A stretch of 64,000 bases of DNA, taken from positions 20,011 through 84,010 of the forward strand of contig DASXFN010000119.1 of assembly GCA_036489565.1 (NCBI GenBank). Direction: 5' to 3'. The first letter of the stretch is position 1; each line of letters opens with the position of its first letter. Shown piece after piece: positions 45,010 through 53,934 of this stretch. Position numbers and translations under genes: made by a program. The notes beneath the pieces were generated by a model. That model made no database searches, had not been told where the DNA came from, and worked only from the letters and a program-made list of their open reading frames with translations. The DNA comes from JAICKN01 sp036489565 (lineage in GTDB: Bacteria > Acidobacteriota > Terriglobia > Terriglobales > Acidobacteriaceae).

Positions 45010-45166
45010 GGTCCCTCTTTGATAAAGAAAATCTGGTATAAAAACAGAGTTTTACATTCCGAAAGTAATCTGCCCGCCAGCCAGAGTCAAGGCACCGAGG
45101 TAATAGGCAAGTGGAGGAGGTTCAGGCTGCATTCTTTCATAGCAGCGTCCTCATAAACGTACACCC

Positions 45167-45226
45167 CGCTTGCCCTCACGTGGGGCAAGCGCCGCGTCCG
45201 CCCCAGTCGAGTCATGGCTCGACTGG
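45167..45226. repeat. Two-hairpin intergenic palindromic element
   Basis: Hairpin 1 has arms CGCTTGCCC / GGGCAAGCG (45167-45191). Hairpin 2 has CCAGTCGAG / CTCGACTGG (45203-45226). They are joined by 11 bases, and hairpin 2 is followed by ATTTTCTT on the plus strand. Layout resembles the other two-hairpin elements in the window, but the sequence differs. Confidence 0.6.
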
Positions 45227-45260
45227 ATTTTCTTAGATATGAAAAGTGTAAGGGACCGTT

Positions 45261-46517
45261 CTAGTCGTAGCGCAGAGCTTCCACGGGGTCCATCCGCGAA
45301 GCTTTCAGGGCAGGGAAGAAACCGGAGACGATCCCCACTCCGGAAAGAATAATGAATGCAACTGTCATCACCACCGTAGAGGCGTGCAAAAATACATCGC
45401 CTTCGTGGTTCGCCGTTTTGTACAAAGCGCTGTACAGCGGCATGGGCGGAATTACCCAGGTCAAAAATACCGCCAGTCCCATGCCGACCACTCCTCCGGC
45501 AAAGGTCAGCACCAGTGCTTCCAGCAAAAACTGCAACAGCACCTGCCGCTTGCGCGCTCCTAATGCTTTTCGCAACCCAATCTCGCGCGTGCGTTCGGTG
45601 ACTGACACCAACATGATGTTCATGACGCCAACGCCGCCCACGGCCAGCGTAACCAGTCCAATCAAGCCCAGCACCGCTTGCAGCCCCAGAGAAAAAGCCG
45701 TCATGCTCGCCTGGTTTTCAATCGTGTCCCAGGTCGGTGTTGCCTTTTCATCCTTGGGATCAAAATGGTGTCGCCGTCCGAGCACCTCGCGCACTGCCGC
45801 TAGCGCCTTCAGATGCAGCGAAGCGTCAGTCGGCTGGAATACAATCATGTCCGGGTCGCGGACTTTTCTGAGGTCGCGGAACACCTCGAAGGGAATAAAG
45901 CCGTCTTCGTTGTCCGGCCCCTGATACATGGAATCCTGAATTTTATTCCGCATCACTCCAATGACGTCGAAATCCTGCCCATCAATTTCCAGGCTCTGTC
46001 CCACCGCGGGAGCGCCCTGAAAGGTTTTCTTGGCCGCGCTGTAGCCCAGAATGACCACCCTGCGATGCTGCAGAAAATCGTCTTCGTTAAAGTAGCGTCC
46101 ATCGTCGAGCTTTAGATTTCGCATCTGCCCGTAGGGCAGTTCTACGCCGCGCGTGGTCAGCGACACCACGCGGGTGCCGACCTTGTACCCGAAACTGAAG
46201 TCGCTCTCCGCGCTCACCGCGCGAACAATCGGCACCTCGGCCCGGATTGCTTCAATGTCGGCATACTCGTAGGTTACTTTCTTCCCCGCGCGTTCTCCGC
46301 CCGCCTGCAAACTGGTTTGTCCCGGCCATACCACCATGACGTTGTTTCCCATGTTCATGAAGGCATAAAGAATGCTGCCGCCGAGTCCTTGCCCGTATGC
46401 CAGCAGGATGACCACCGAGGCCAGGCCCCACACAATTCCCAGCATGGTGAGCGCTGAGCGCAGGCGATTTCGCATCAACGATTGCCAGCTTTGCGAGATT
46501 AATTCTTTTAGAAACAT
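45261..46517 (-). CDS. MacB/FtsX-type ABC permease without ATPase domain (second copy)
   Basis: A 418-residue permease: one N-terminal helix (LRSALTMLGIVWGLASVVILLAY), a large periplasmic MacB_PCD domain (residues 50-250) and three C-terminal helices with the FtsX core VMNIMLVSVTERTREIGLRKALG. Unlike MacB it carries no ATPase domain, and no separate ATPase gene adjoins it. It ends in ALRYD, like its paralogue at 47532-48785, which it resembles throughout. It is the last gene of a minus-strand cluster. Confidence 0.9.
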   Translation of the reverse strand: MFLKELISQSWQSLMRNRLRSALTMLGIVWGLASVVILLAYGQGLGGSILYAFMNMGNNVMVVWPGQTSLQAGGERAGKKVTYEYADIEAIRAEVPIVRAVSAESDFSFGYKVGTRVVSLTTRGVELPYGQMRNLKLDDGRYFNEDDFLQHRRVVILGYSAAKKTFQGAPAVGQSLEIDGQDFDVIGVMRNKIQDSMYQGPDNEDGFIPFEVFRDLRKVRDPDMIVFQPTDASLHLKALAAVREVLGRRHHFDPKDEKATPTWDTIENQASMTAFSLGLQAVLGLIGLVTLAVGGVGVMNIMLVSVTERTREIGLRKALGARKRQVLLQFLLEALVLTFAGGVVGMGLAVFLTWVIPPMPLYSALYKTANHEGDVFLHASTVVMTVAFIILSGVGIVSGFFPALKASRMDPVEALRYD

Positions 46518-46540
46518 GGCCGTTGTACTGTTTTGAAAAC

Positions 46541-47539
46541 CTACTGCACGCGAATATCTCCCGATCCCGTTTCCACATTCACCGGAACTCCGCCGCCGCG
46601 CACCTTGCCGCGAATCTCTTTTTTGCCAATGGTTCCCAGCACAGTGATCGGCTGGTTAACCGATAATTCTCCGGAACTCGTCCGCGCATCAAGATCGAAG
46701 CTGGCAGCCGCGGTAAGTTTTAAATGGACGTCACCGGAGCCGGTATGCAACGTCCATGCTCCCGTCGGATCTCCGTCCACGCTAATTGTGCCGCTGCCGG
46801 TCTGCGCATCCAGGGAGCCGCGCAGGATGTGTAGTTCCAAATCCCCCGATCCTGTGTGAGCGCGCACCGAGCCTTCCGAAACTTGCTCAAGCGTAATGTT
46901 ACCGCTGCCGGTTTCCCCTTCGAATCCGCCGGCAATTTGCACCGCGTGAATGGTCCCGCTGCCCGTCTTCGCGTGCAGGTTGCCTTTCACGTCGTGGATT
47001 TCCACGTCGCCCGATCCAGCTTCCGCGCGCACCGAATCGCCAATATCGGAAACCGTCAGCCGTCCTGATCCTGAACCAACTTCAACCATTCCATGCAGCC
47101 CGTCAATTTGTTGATCGCCGGAGCCGGTGTGAGAGTGCAATTGCGTGTTCTCAGGGACCACAACCTCATAGCTGATGGAAACGTTGTGGCGAAGTTCCGG
47201 GTCATCAATGTGCCCAATCCGAATATCGTTGCCGCTCTGTTGGATGGGAGGGTTGGCCTCAAGCTTTTTTACTTTGCCTTCCGCCTCGGCGCTGTCTCCC
47301 ATCCAGCTTCCGGCCCTAATGTGCCCGGTGATCTGTACTTGATTGCCGCCGCCTGTCCGCACATTCACATTACCCGAACCGGTGGCGATATCCAGGTTCA
47401 CCGCACCTGTGACCGAGATGATGCGATGGAAAGAACCTTCGGAAGCGGCGAAGGCGTGAGCGCAAAACGCGACTCCAAAAAATAAAGCCGCAAAAGCGTA
47501 CAGCCCGGCTCTGCGAAATTCATTTTTGTTTTTATTCAT
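46541..47539 (-). CDS. DUF4097-type adhesin with TGSG repeats
   Basis: 332 residues. A signal peptide (LYAFAALFFGVAFCAHAFA) precedes about eleven repeats of roughly 20 residues centred on TGSG-D/N/T (for example HTGSGDQQI, EAGSGDVEI, KTGSGTIHA, ETGSGNITL, HTGSGDLEL, QTGSGTISV). This makes a right-handed beta-helix of the DUF4097/GIN type, likely periplasmic or surface-exposed. The start overlaps the upstream permease stop by 8 bases, so it is translated with the two FtsX permeases. Its role there is unknown. Confidence 0.85.
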   Translation of the reverse strand: MNKNKNEFRRAGLYAFAALFFGVAFCAHAFAASEGSFHRIISVTGAVNLDIATGSGNVNVRTGGGNQVQITGHIRAGSWMGDSAEAEGKVKKLEANPPIQQSGNDIRIGHIDDPELRHNVSISYEVVVPENTQLHSHTGSGDQQIDGLHGMVEVGSGSGRLTVSDIGDSVRAEAGSGDVEIHDVKGNLHAKTGSGTIHAVQIAGGFEGETGSGNITLEQVSEGSVRAHTGSGDLELHILRGSLDAQTGSGTISVDGDPTGAWTLHTGSGDVHLKLTAAASFDLDARTSSGELSVNQPITVLGTIGKKEIRGKVRGGGVPVNVETGSGDIRVQ

Positions 47540-48785
47540 ATCGTAGTGACTCCACAGGCTGCATTTCCGCGGCGCGTTGCGCCGGATACATTCCCGCCGT
47601 GATTGTGATCAATGACAATGTAACCAGTGACGCGACAATCGAAATCGGAGAAATAATGGGATGCGGAACGATATCGGGCAAGGGAAGTTCTGCCAGCGCG
47701 ACACAAGTTCCCACGCCAAACAAAAGTCCCAGCGCCCCGCTCACCACGGTCAGGATTACGGATTCCGCAAAGAACTGCCGTAGGATGTCGCGCCGCGTGG
47801 CCCCGATCGCCTTGCGCACTCCGATCTCTCGTGTTCGCTCCGTGACCGATACCAGCATGATGTTCATCACCCCAATACCGCCCAGGCATAGAGTGACAAT
47901 GGCCACGCAACCGAAGAAAATCGTGATGACGTTAAAGATGTTCTCCACCAGCTTGGCCCCATCCATGGTGTCCCAGATGAACAGCGCGTCTTTGTCTGTC
48001 GGATCGAAGTGATGAGCACGGCCCAGCACGCGGCGCACCTGGTCCACCGCCGCCTCGTGTCCCTCCGGGTCTCCAACTTCAAAAACAATATCGTCCAGAT
48101 ATCCGCGCACCACGCCCGGTTTGGCCTGAGGTGGAAAATCCCGCGCCACCGACGAATACGGCGCATACAGGAAATCGTTGTCTGGCCCGTTGTAGTTGGA
48201 ATTCTGTTTCTTTTCCTGAAGCACCCCGACGACAATGTAGGGAACACTCTTGACCAGAATCGTGGCCCCAATCGCCGGCTGGCCGCTGAAGAGCTGTTTG
48301 CGCGCTGCGTCTCCCAAAATAATCACCCGCCGGGAATTTTGCTCGTCGTCCGCGTTGATGAGCCTGCCTTCGGAGAGAATCAGCGACCGGAACGATTGAT
48401 AGTCAGGCCACATGCCAACGACGCCGCGGTTAGCGGAATTGAACTGGCTGACCTCAGGCACGCTGGCCCGCACTTCCGGACTTATATATTTAATGAGATA
48501 GCATTCGTCGCGAATCAAACGCGCATCGTCGATGGTGAGAGGTATTTCACGGCCCGCCGCCAGGCCGCCCACTTGAGAACTGGTGCGCCCACCCCAGACG
48601 ATGACCAGGTCCTTGCCCAGGGTTTCCATTCGCTTTTTTTGGTCCACGCTGAAACCGCGCCCGAGGCCGACCAGAAGAATGACCGAAGCGATGCCCCACA
48701 CGATGCCGAACATCGTGAGAAATATCCGCATTTTGTGCGCCCGAAACGTCGCCAGCGCCTGCAGCAGGATTTCGGTGAAGCTCAT
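47532..48785 (-). CDS. MacB/FtsX-type ABC permease without ATPase domain (first copy)
   Basis: A 417-residue permease with the same layout as its paralogue at 45261-46517: helix at about 20-40, periplasmic domain and three C-terminal helices around VMNIMLVSVTERTREIGVRKAIG. No ATPase is fused. It follows the adaptor gene by 27 bases and overlaps the adhesin gene. MacB-type permeases act as mechanotransmission machines pulling substrates through TolC rather than moving them across the inner membrane. Confidence 0.9.
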   Translation of the reverse strand: MSFTEILLQALATFRAHKMRIFLTMFGIVWGIASVILLVGLGRGFSVDQKKRMETLGKDLVIVWGGRTSSQVGGLAAGREIPLTIDDARLIRDECYLIKYISPEVRASVPEVSQFNSANRGVVGMWPDYQSFRSLILSEGRLINADDEQNSRRVIILGDAARKQLFSGQPAIGATILVKSVPYIVVGVLQEKKQNSNYNGPDNDFLYAPYSSVARDFPPQAKPGVVRGYLDDIVFEVGDPEGHEAAVDQVRRVLGRAHHFDPTDKDALFIWDTMDGAKLVENIFNVITIFFGCVAIVTLCLGGIGVMNIMLVSVTERTREIGVRKAIGATRRDILRQFFAESVILTVVSGALGLLFGVGTCVALAELPLPDIVPHPIISPISIVASLVTLSLITITAGMYPAQRAAEMQPVESLRYE

Positions 48786-48812
48786 GAATCACCGCCTCGG
48801 ATTCCTTCGCTC

Positions 48813-50015
48813 CTACTGCAGCACAACCTGGTCGCCTTCCTTCAGGCCGGCCATGATTTGCGTTTTCGCACCATTGGAAATGCCGATTTCAACCGCCACT
48901 TTGCGCTTGCCGTCTTTCCCTTTGGGATCCGGAACTTCGACGGAAGCTTTTTTGTCTTTGTCGTAAATCAGCGCGCCTTCGGGAATTTGCAGCACGTTCT
49001 TTTTTTCCTGGAGAATGATTTCAGCGTTTGCGGTCATCTCCGCCTTTAATTCACCGCCGGGGTTGTTGATGGAAACTCGGACTTCAAACGTGGTGACGTT
49101 GTCTTTTTCCACGCCCATCGGCGAAATCTTCGTGACCTTGCCGTTGAACGTCTTGTCCTTGAACGATTCCACTTTGATCCGCGCCGGCTGGGCCATGTAA
49201 ACCTTGCCGATGTCGCTCTCATCAACCTTGCCCTGCACGTAAACTTCGCTGGTATCGCCCAGTGTCATCACCTGCGTCGCGCTCGAACCCAGCACAAGAA
49301 TCGAACTGACCGCATCGCCCATTTCCACATCGCGGGAAAGCACAACGCCGTCAATTGGAGACTCAATATCGGTGTAGCTTAATTGCTCTTCCAGTTGGGC
49401 GAGGTTAGCGCGGCTCTGCGCCACTTGCGCTTGTGCCTGCACTGCTTTTGCCTTCGAAACTGTAAGCTGGGCTTTCGCGACGTTCTGCTTGTTCAACGCA
49501 AGCTCATAATCTTTCTGAGCGTCGTCCAGGGCCGAAGCCGATACCACGCCTTCTTTCGCCATGTTTTTTGCCCGTTCATAGGCGCGCGCGAGCAAGGGCA
49601 CATCTGGACCTTCCGCATCCACCTTGGCCCGTTCGAAATCGGCGGTGGCGCTGGTCTCATTGGCTTCCGCCGCCTGCAATCCCGCTCTTCCTTGCTGAAC
49701 TTCCGCTTCAATCTCGTCTTTATCCAGCTGCGCGAGCAGTTGCCCTTTTTTCACCTTGTCCCCGGCATCTACATAAAGCTTTTTGATAATGCCACTGGCC
49801 TTGGATTTGACCTCGACTTTGGTGATGGGCTCAATCTTTCCCGTCGCCACAACGCTCTGCGCCAGGTCTCCACGCTCGACCTTACCCAGCTTTGAAGGAT
49901 CAATCTTGGTGCTTCCGCTGGTTGCAGCAATCAGTCCCACGGCAATCAAAATAACCACTACCACCGCGATGCCGCCGTATATCCATCCTCTGCGCTTTTT
50001 CTTGTTACCGTTCAC
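48813..50015 (-). CDS. MacA/HlyD-type periplasmic adaptor
   Basis: A 400-residue membrane-fusion protein. One N-terminal helix (GWIYGGIAVVVVILIAVGLI), a lipoyl half (KVEVKSKASGIIKKLYVDAGDKVKKGQLLAQLD), an Ala/Gln-rich alpha-hairpin (about 110-210), the second lipoyl half (IESPIDGVVLSRDVEMGDAV) and beta-barrel and membrane-proximal domains. It would join inner-membrane FtsX permeases to a TolC-like channel. It is the first gene of the cluster. Neither an ATPase nor a TolC gene is present next to it. Confidence 0.92.
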   Translation of the reverse strand: MNGNKKKRRGWIYGGIAVVVVILIAVGLIAATSGSTKIDPSKLGKVERGDLAQSVVATGKIEPITKVEVKSKASGIIKKLYVDAGDKVKKGQLLAQLDKDEIEAEVQQGRAGLQAAEANETSATADFERAKVDAEGPDVPLLARAYERAKNMAKEGVVSASALDDAQKDYELALNKQNVAKAQLTVSKAKAVQAQAQVAQSRANLAQLEEQLSYTDIESPIDGVVLSRDVEMGDAVSSILVLGSSATQVMTLGDTSEVYVQGKVDESDIGKVYMAQPARIKVESFKDKTFNGKVTKISPMGVEKDNVTTFEVRVSINNPGGELKAEMTANAEIILQEKKNVLQIPEGALIYDKDKKASVEVPDPKGKDGKRKVAVEIGISNGAKTQIMAGLKEGDQVVLQ

Positions 50016-50389
50016 ATGCCCTCCTGCGGGCGCACTTTTCAGGCTGATCGGCCCTTCACTAGAGTGCTTTACGAAAATACTTTCGGTTTGGTTCCTGGAA
50101 TTCTGCTAGAGGACTTCATTTTCTAATACGCCTGCTCAACAAACCTGCGTCTGATGGCCGACTAGGGTTAGACGGACGACGCCGAAAACGGGAGCAAAAA
50201 ATCTTAGGAAATCGAAACCTTTAGAAGAAGAATGTCTCCGGACGTTCAGGAGATCGCACCATCATTCTACACGCTTGCTATTGAATCTAAAGCGGTCAAA
50301 GGTCCTCCGCCGCACCCAAAAAGGACCATTCCCGAACGCCCCGCTGCACGCTAGGACACGCTTCCCTAAGGTGTTAAAATCGCGGGTAA
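50016..50389. other. Intergenic region between adaptor and CNNM genes
   Basis: A 374-base divergent stretch. TTAAAAT near 50374-50380 could be a -10 for the downstream gene, though it is close to the start. A weak TCTCC/GGAGA hairpin lies near 50232-50253. I see no further structure and no convincing small gene. Confidence 0.45.
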
Positions 50390-51760
50390 ATGATCGGTTC
50401 TGTACTGCTGCGGCTATTTGCCATCCTGTTGCTGGTGGCGGCGAACGCGTTTTTCGCGGCAGCAGAATTCGCTCTGGTCAGCATCCGCGAAACCCGCATT
50501 CAACAACTGATTGACGCCCGCCGCATCGGCGCTCGCATCGTGCAGCGCCTCCACCGCAACCTGGACGAAGTCGTCAACGGCGTTCAACTCGGCGTAACCA
50601 TTGTGAGCTTAACCTTGGGCTGGGTCGGCGAGCCGCTTTTGGCCCAAATTATGCTCGGCCCGGTCCGCGATGTGCCCCACGCCTCCGTTTATGCCCACGG
50701 CATCGCCATTGCCGTCGCCTTTATTCTCATCACCTTCCTGCATGTAATTCTTGGAGAATTGGTTCCTAAATCGTTGGCATTGCAGCGTTCCGAGCAGGTG
50801 GCACTCGCGGTCGCTGCGCCCATGGATGTTTTTCTCACTCTCACACGCCCTCTGATCTATTTAATGAGCCGCTCCGCCGCGCTCGTGCTGCGCACATTTG
50901 GCTCCCGCAAACTTCGCCAGGGGCCGGTGCACTCTCCCGACGAACTCAAGTTGATCGTCACCGCCAGCCGTCAGCTGGGTCAGATCCCCTCCGCTCAAGA
51001 AGAGATGATCCACAGCGCGCTCGAACTCGAAAACATTACCGCCCGCGAAGTCATGGTTCCTCGGCCCGACATCTTTTCACTTCCCGGCGACCTTACTCTT
51101 GATGAAGGTCTGGCACGCATTGTCGAAGAGCAGCACTCCCGCATTCCCATTTACGATCCGCAAAGCGGCCCTGAGCACATCATCGGCGTTCTCTACGAAA
51201 AAGACCTGATGCGCTGGACGCGATTGCGCCTGGCGACCGACCCTACTCGCGGCGTGATTTCCAGCCGCATCGCTGGTATGAAAATCAACCAGATCATGCG
51301 CGAAATCCTCGTAGTCCCTGAAACCAAAGTGCTTTCCGAATTGCTCGAGGAATTCAAGCAGCGCAGACGGCACATGGCCATCGTTGTGGACGAGTTCGGT
51401 TCCACCGCCGGTGTCATCACTGTGGAAGACATCCTGGAACAATTGGTCGGAGAGATGGAAGACGAATTCGATGTCGCCCCGCCGGAGCAGCCCACCCTCG
51501 ATGACAGCATCCTCGTCCTCGACGGCTCGCTCAACATCCTTGACCTGGAAGCCCAGTACGAAATGTCATTGCCGCACGATGCCGGTTTTGAAACCCTGGC
51601 GGGCTTCGTCCTCGCCCACCTGCAAAAAATTCCTGATACTGGCGAGTCGTTCGAGTTCGAGGGCCATCGCTTCACAGTTTCTGAAATGGACGGCTACCGC
51701 ATCGCCAAAGTCAAAGTGGAAAAACTGCAGCCCGCCACCGCCTCGCAAGCGGGAGCATAG
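50390..51760 (+). CDS. CNNM/HlyC-CorC family membrane protein
   Basis: 456 residues. A canonical DUF21/CNNM membrane domain with FFAAAEFALVSIRETRIQQL near residue 20, then NGVQLGVTIVSLTLGWVGEP and FLHVILGELVPKSLAL. Two CBS domains (REVMVPRPDIFSLPGDL, then VVDEFGSTAGVITVEDILE) and a CorC_HlyC domain (DGSLNILDLEAQYEM) follow. Members are linked to Mg2+ or Co2+ transport. The membrane domain, unlike that of the 24111-25367 protein, is of standard type. Confidence 0.95.
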   Translation: MIGSVLLRLFAILLLVAANAFFAAAEFALVSIRETRIQQLIDARRIGARIVQRLHRNLDEVVNGVQLGVTIVSLTLGWVGEPLLAQIMLGPVRDVPHASVYAHGIAIAVAFILITFLHVILGELVPKSLALQRSEQVALAVAAPMDVFLTLTRPLIYLMSRSAALVLRTFGSRKLRQGPVHSPDELKLIVTASRQLGQIPSAQEEMIHSALELENITAREVMVPRPDIFSLPGDLTLDEGLARIVEEQHSRIPIYDPQSGPEHIIGVLYEKDLMRWTRLRLATDPTRGVISSRIAGMKINQIMREILVVPETKVLSELLEEFKQRRRHMAIVVDEFGSTAGVITVEDILEQLVGEMEDEFDVAPPEQPTLDDSILVLDGSLNILDLEAQYEMSLPHDAGFETLAGFVLAHLQKIPDTGESFEFEGHRFTVSEMDGYRIAKVKVEKLQPATASQAGA

Positions 51761-51773
51761 AACTCTCATCCTA

Positions 51774-51818
51774 AATGCAGGCCAAAGCGTGAATGGGAAT
51801 GCAAGCCAAAGCATAAAT
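51774..51818. repeat. Short direct tandem repeat, 24-base period
   Basis: Two 21-base copies (AATGCAGGCCAAAGCGTGAAT and the same with three changes) start 24 bases apart just before a dispersed repeat unit. The origin is unclear. Confidence 0.6.
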
Positions 51819-51820
51819 TT

Positions 51821-51854
51821 TGTCATCCTGAGCGAAGCGAAGGACCTATGCAAC
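51821..51854 (+). repeat. Dispersed repeat, TGTCATCCTGAGC family, copy 1
   Basis: The unit TGTCATCCTGAGCGAAG is followed by CGAAGGACCTATGCA. Near-identical copies lie at 53812-53843 and 55448-55475, with relatives at 56307 and 60679. This copy is intergenic between the CNNM and permease genes. Confidence 0.85.
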
Positions 51855-51979
51855 TTCTATCCACACATAGTCAGCAACCATGACCACCCCCATGTTCCTT
51901 CTCTTCTATACCCCTGCGCTCAAATTCTGATTACACTTCTCTCGTCATGCTGCGAATCCCAGGCAGGCCACGCGACTGA

Positions 51980-52897
51980 ATGTTTCGCTATCTCGGCACC
52001 CGCGTGCTGTACACGCTGCCGGTCATCTGGCTCGTCGTCTCCATCGTTTTTTTCCTCATCCACCTCGTTCCGGGCGATCCCGTTCTGCAAATGCTCGGTG
52101 AAAACGCGCCCGCCTCGGACATCCAGGCCACGCGCCACGCCTACGGCCTCGACGCGCCCATCCACGTTCAATACATTCGCTATTGGGAAGGCGTGCTGCA
52201 CGGCAACCTCGGCCCGTCGCTTCGCTTCAACCAGAGTGTCACGAGCCTGATCGCCGAGCGCTATCCCTTCACTTTGCAGCTGACCCTCGCCGCTCTTTTC
52301 GTGGCCATCGTGCTTTCCGTCCCAGCCGGAATCCGCTCCGCCCGTCGCCGCGACCGTTGGGACGACCGCACGCTTAGCGTCGTCAGCCTGTTCGGACTTT
52401 CATTCCCCAACTTCGCCTTAGGCCCCATCCTGATTCTGCTGGTCTCCATCAAACTCGGATGGCTTCCGGTGTCAGGCGCCGGATCATTCGCGCATCTCAT
52501 CCTGCCAGCCATCACTATGGGCAGCGCGCTGGCCGCCATTCTCACCCGCATGGTGCGCACCTCGATGCTTGAAGAGTTAGGGCAGGACTATATCCGCACC
52601 GCGCGCGCCAAAGGATTACCGGAGCGAGTTGTGGTGTATCGCCACGCACTGCGCAATGCCATGGTCCCGGTGCTCACTGTTCTCGGCCTTCAGTTTGGAG
52701 CGCTGCTGACCGGCACAATAGTGACGGAAACAATTTTCTCCTGGCCAGGAATCGGACGCCTCACCATCCAGGCCATCGGCAACCGCGACTACTACCTCGT
52801 ACAGGGCTGCATCCTGGCCATTGGTTTGACCTACATAGCGGTGAATTTTCTGACCGACTTTTTGTATTCAGTGGCCAATCCGAGGATTCGGCAATAA
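51980..52897 (+). CDS. Dipeptide/oligopeptide/nickel ABC permease, DppB type
   Basis: A 305-residue permease with the family N-terminus (RYLGTRVLYTLPVIWLVVSIVFFLIHLVPGDP), six helices and the EAA loop DYIRTARAKGLPERVVVYRHALRNAMVPV. It forms a heterodimer with the next gene product, whose start is 3 bases after its stop. No solute-binding protein or ATPase is adjacent, so the ligand cannot be named and these parts must be encoded elsewhere. Confidence 0.94.
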   Translation: MFRYLGTRVLYTLPVIWLVVSIVFFLIHLVPGDPVLQMLGENAPASDIQATRHAYGLDAPIHVQYIRYWEGVLHGNLGPSLRFNQSVTSLIAERYPFTLQLTLAALFVAIVLSVPAGIRSARRRDRWDDRTLSVVSLFGLSFPNFALGPILILLVSIKLGWLPVSGAGSFAHLILPAITMGSALAAILTRMVRTSMLEELGQDYIRTARAKGLPERVVVYRHALRNAMVPVLTVLGLQFGALLTGTIVTETIFSWPGIGRLTIQAIGNRDYYLVQGCILAIGLTYIAVNFLTDFLYSVANPRIRQ

Positions 52898-52900
52898 TTC

Positions 52901-53758
52901 ATGGCCACCGCTTCCATCTCGCTCCCCCGCGCCGCCCGCCGCAATCCGCTGGCGACCATTGGTGTTCTGCTCGTGGTCATGTTTACGCTCTTTGCTCTGT
53001 TCGCTCCCTGGATGGCCCCACAAGATCCCGCCCACATTGACCTTGCAATCCGGCTCTCTCCACCCTCCGCCGCTCACTGGTGCGGCACCGATGAACTGGG
53101 CCGCGACATCCTCTCGCGCCTCATCTACGGCTCGCAGGTCTCCATGCTTGTAGGCAGCTCGGTGGTTGCCGCATCCCTGGCCATCGGCCTCATCATCGGC
53201 TCGCTCGCCGGATATTACGGCGGACGTCTGGATCGCTTCATCAACGTTGTAGTCATGAACGCGTTCATGTCGTTTCCCGCGATCCTCATCGCCATCGCCT
53301 TCATTGCCTTTCGCGGCCCGGGTGTTTTTAATCTGATTTTCGCCCTCTCCCTCGGAGGCTGGGTGGGTTACGCGCGTCTGGTTCGTGCGCAGGTGCTCGC
53401 CGCGCGCGAGCGTGAATTCGTGGAAGCCGCCCGCGCATTAGGCGCAAGCGATACCCGCATCATCCTGGTGCACATCTTTCCCAACATTATTCAACCGATC
53501 ATCGTGCAGGCGGCCATCGGAATGGCTGGCGCCATTCTCGCGGAAGCCACCATGAGCTTTCTTGGCCTAGGAGTTCCTCCGCCGACCGCCAGTTGGGGCG
53601 CAATGCTTAATGACGGTCGCTCCCATCTTTTCGACGCTCCGCATCTGGTGTTGTTTCCCGCGCTGGCGGTGATGCTAGCCGTGCTGGCCTTCAACTTTAT
53701 CGGCGACGCCCTCCGCGACTTCCTCGACCCCCGCTCCCGCATCGAAGCCGGATTCTGA
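52901..53758 (+). CDS. Dipeptide/oligopeptide/nickel ABC permease, DppC type
   Basis: A 285-residue partner permease. An N-terminal helix with RRNPLATIGVLLVVMFTLFALFAPWMAP, then the DppC signature WCGTDELGRDILSRLIYGSQVSMLVG, and the EAA loop EFVEAARALGASDTRIILVHIFPNI. The end FLDPRSR is also typical. Spacing to the DppB gene shows a two-gene unit. Confidence 0.95.
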   Translation: MATASISLPRAARRNPLATIGVLLVVMFTLFALFAPWMAPQDPAHIDLAIRLSPPSAAHWCGTDELGRDILSRLIYGSQVSMLVGSSVVAASLAIGLIIGSLAGYYGGRLDRFINVVVMNAFMSFPAILIAIAFIAFRGPGVFNLIFALSLGGWVGYARLVRAQVLAAREREFVEAARALGASDTRIILVHIFPNIIQPIIVQAAIGMAGAILAEATMSFLGLGVPPPTASWGAMLNDGRSHLFDAPHLVLFPALAVMLAVLAFNFIGDALRDFLDPRSRIEAGF

Positions 53759-53760
53759 TC

Positions 53761-53797
53761 CTAGTGTGGCGCGGACACTCCTGTCCGCGTGTGCTAG
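53761..53797. repeat. Palindromic element, GCGCGGACA type
   Basis: CGCGGACA-ctcc-TGTCCGCG (8-base stem, 4-base loop at 53770-53789) is flanked by CTAG on both sides, giving a longer interrupted stem. It lies directly after the DppC stop, where it could also serve as a 3'-end hairpin. Confidence 0.7.
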
Positions 53798-53811
53798 CTC
53801 CATTTGTGAAT

Positions 53812-53843
53812 TGTCATCCTGAGCGAAGCAAAGGACCTATGCA
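53812..53843 (+). repeat. Dispersed repeat, TGTCATCCTGAGC family, copy 2
   Basis: It differs from copy 1 by one base (GAAGCAAAGG for GAAGCGAAGG) and continues into CCTATGCA as copy 1 does, so the shared unit extends beyond the core. Confidence 0.85.
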
Positions 53844-53934
53844 CCCCACAGCCGGCAATAAATTACCGGTAAGCAATTCCTGAACACCTCACCGAATCGC
53901 TCCCTAATTTACAATCAATCTTTCCAACGATTCC

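Noticed and set aside
45203..45238. Hairpin with T-run read as a plus-strand terminator
   Set aside because: No plus-strand gene lies upstream; the T-run is on the wrong side for the minus-strand genes.
51110..51123. TGGCAC-like sigma-54 promoter match
   Set aside because: It is inside the CNNM coding sequence and lacks the correct spacing to a TTGC box.
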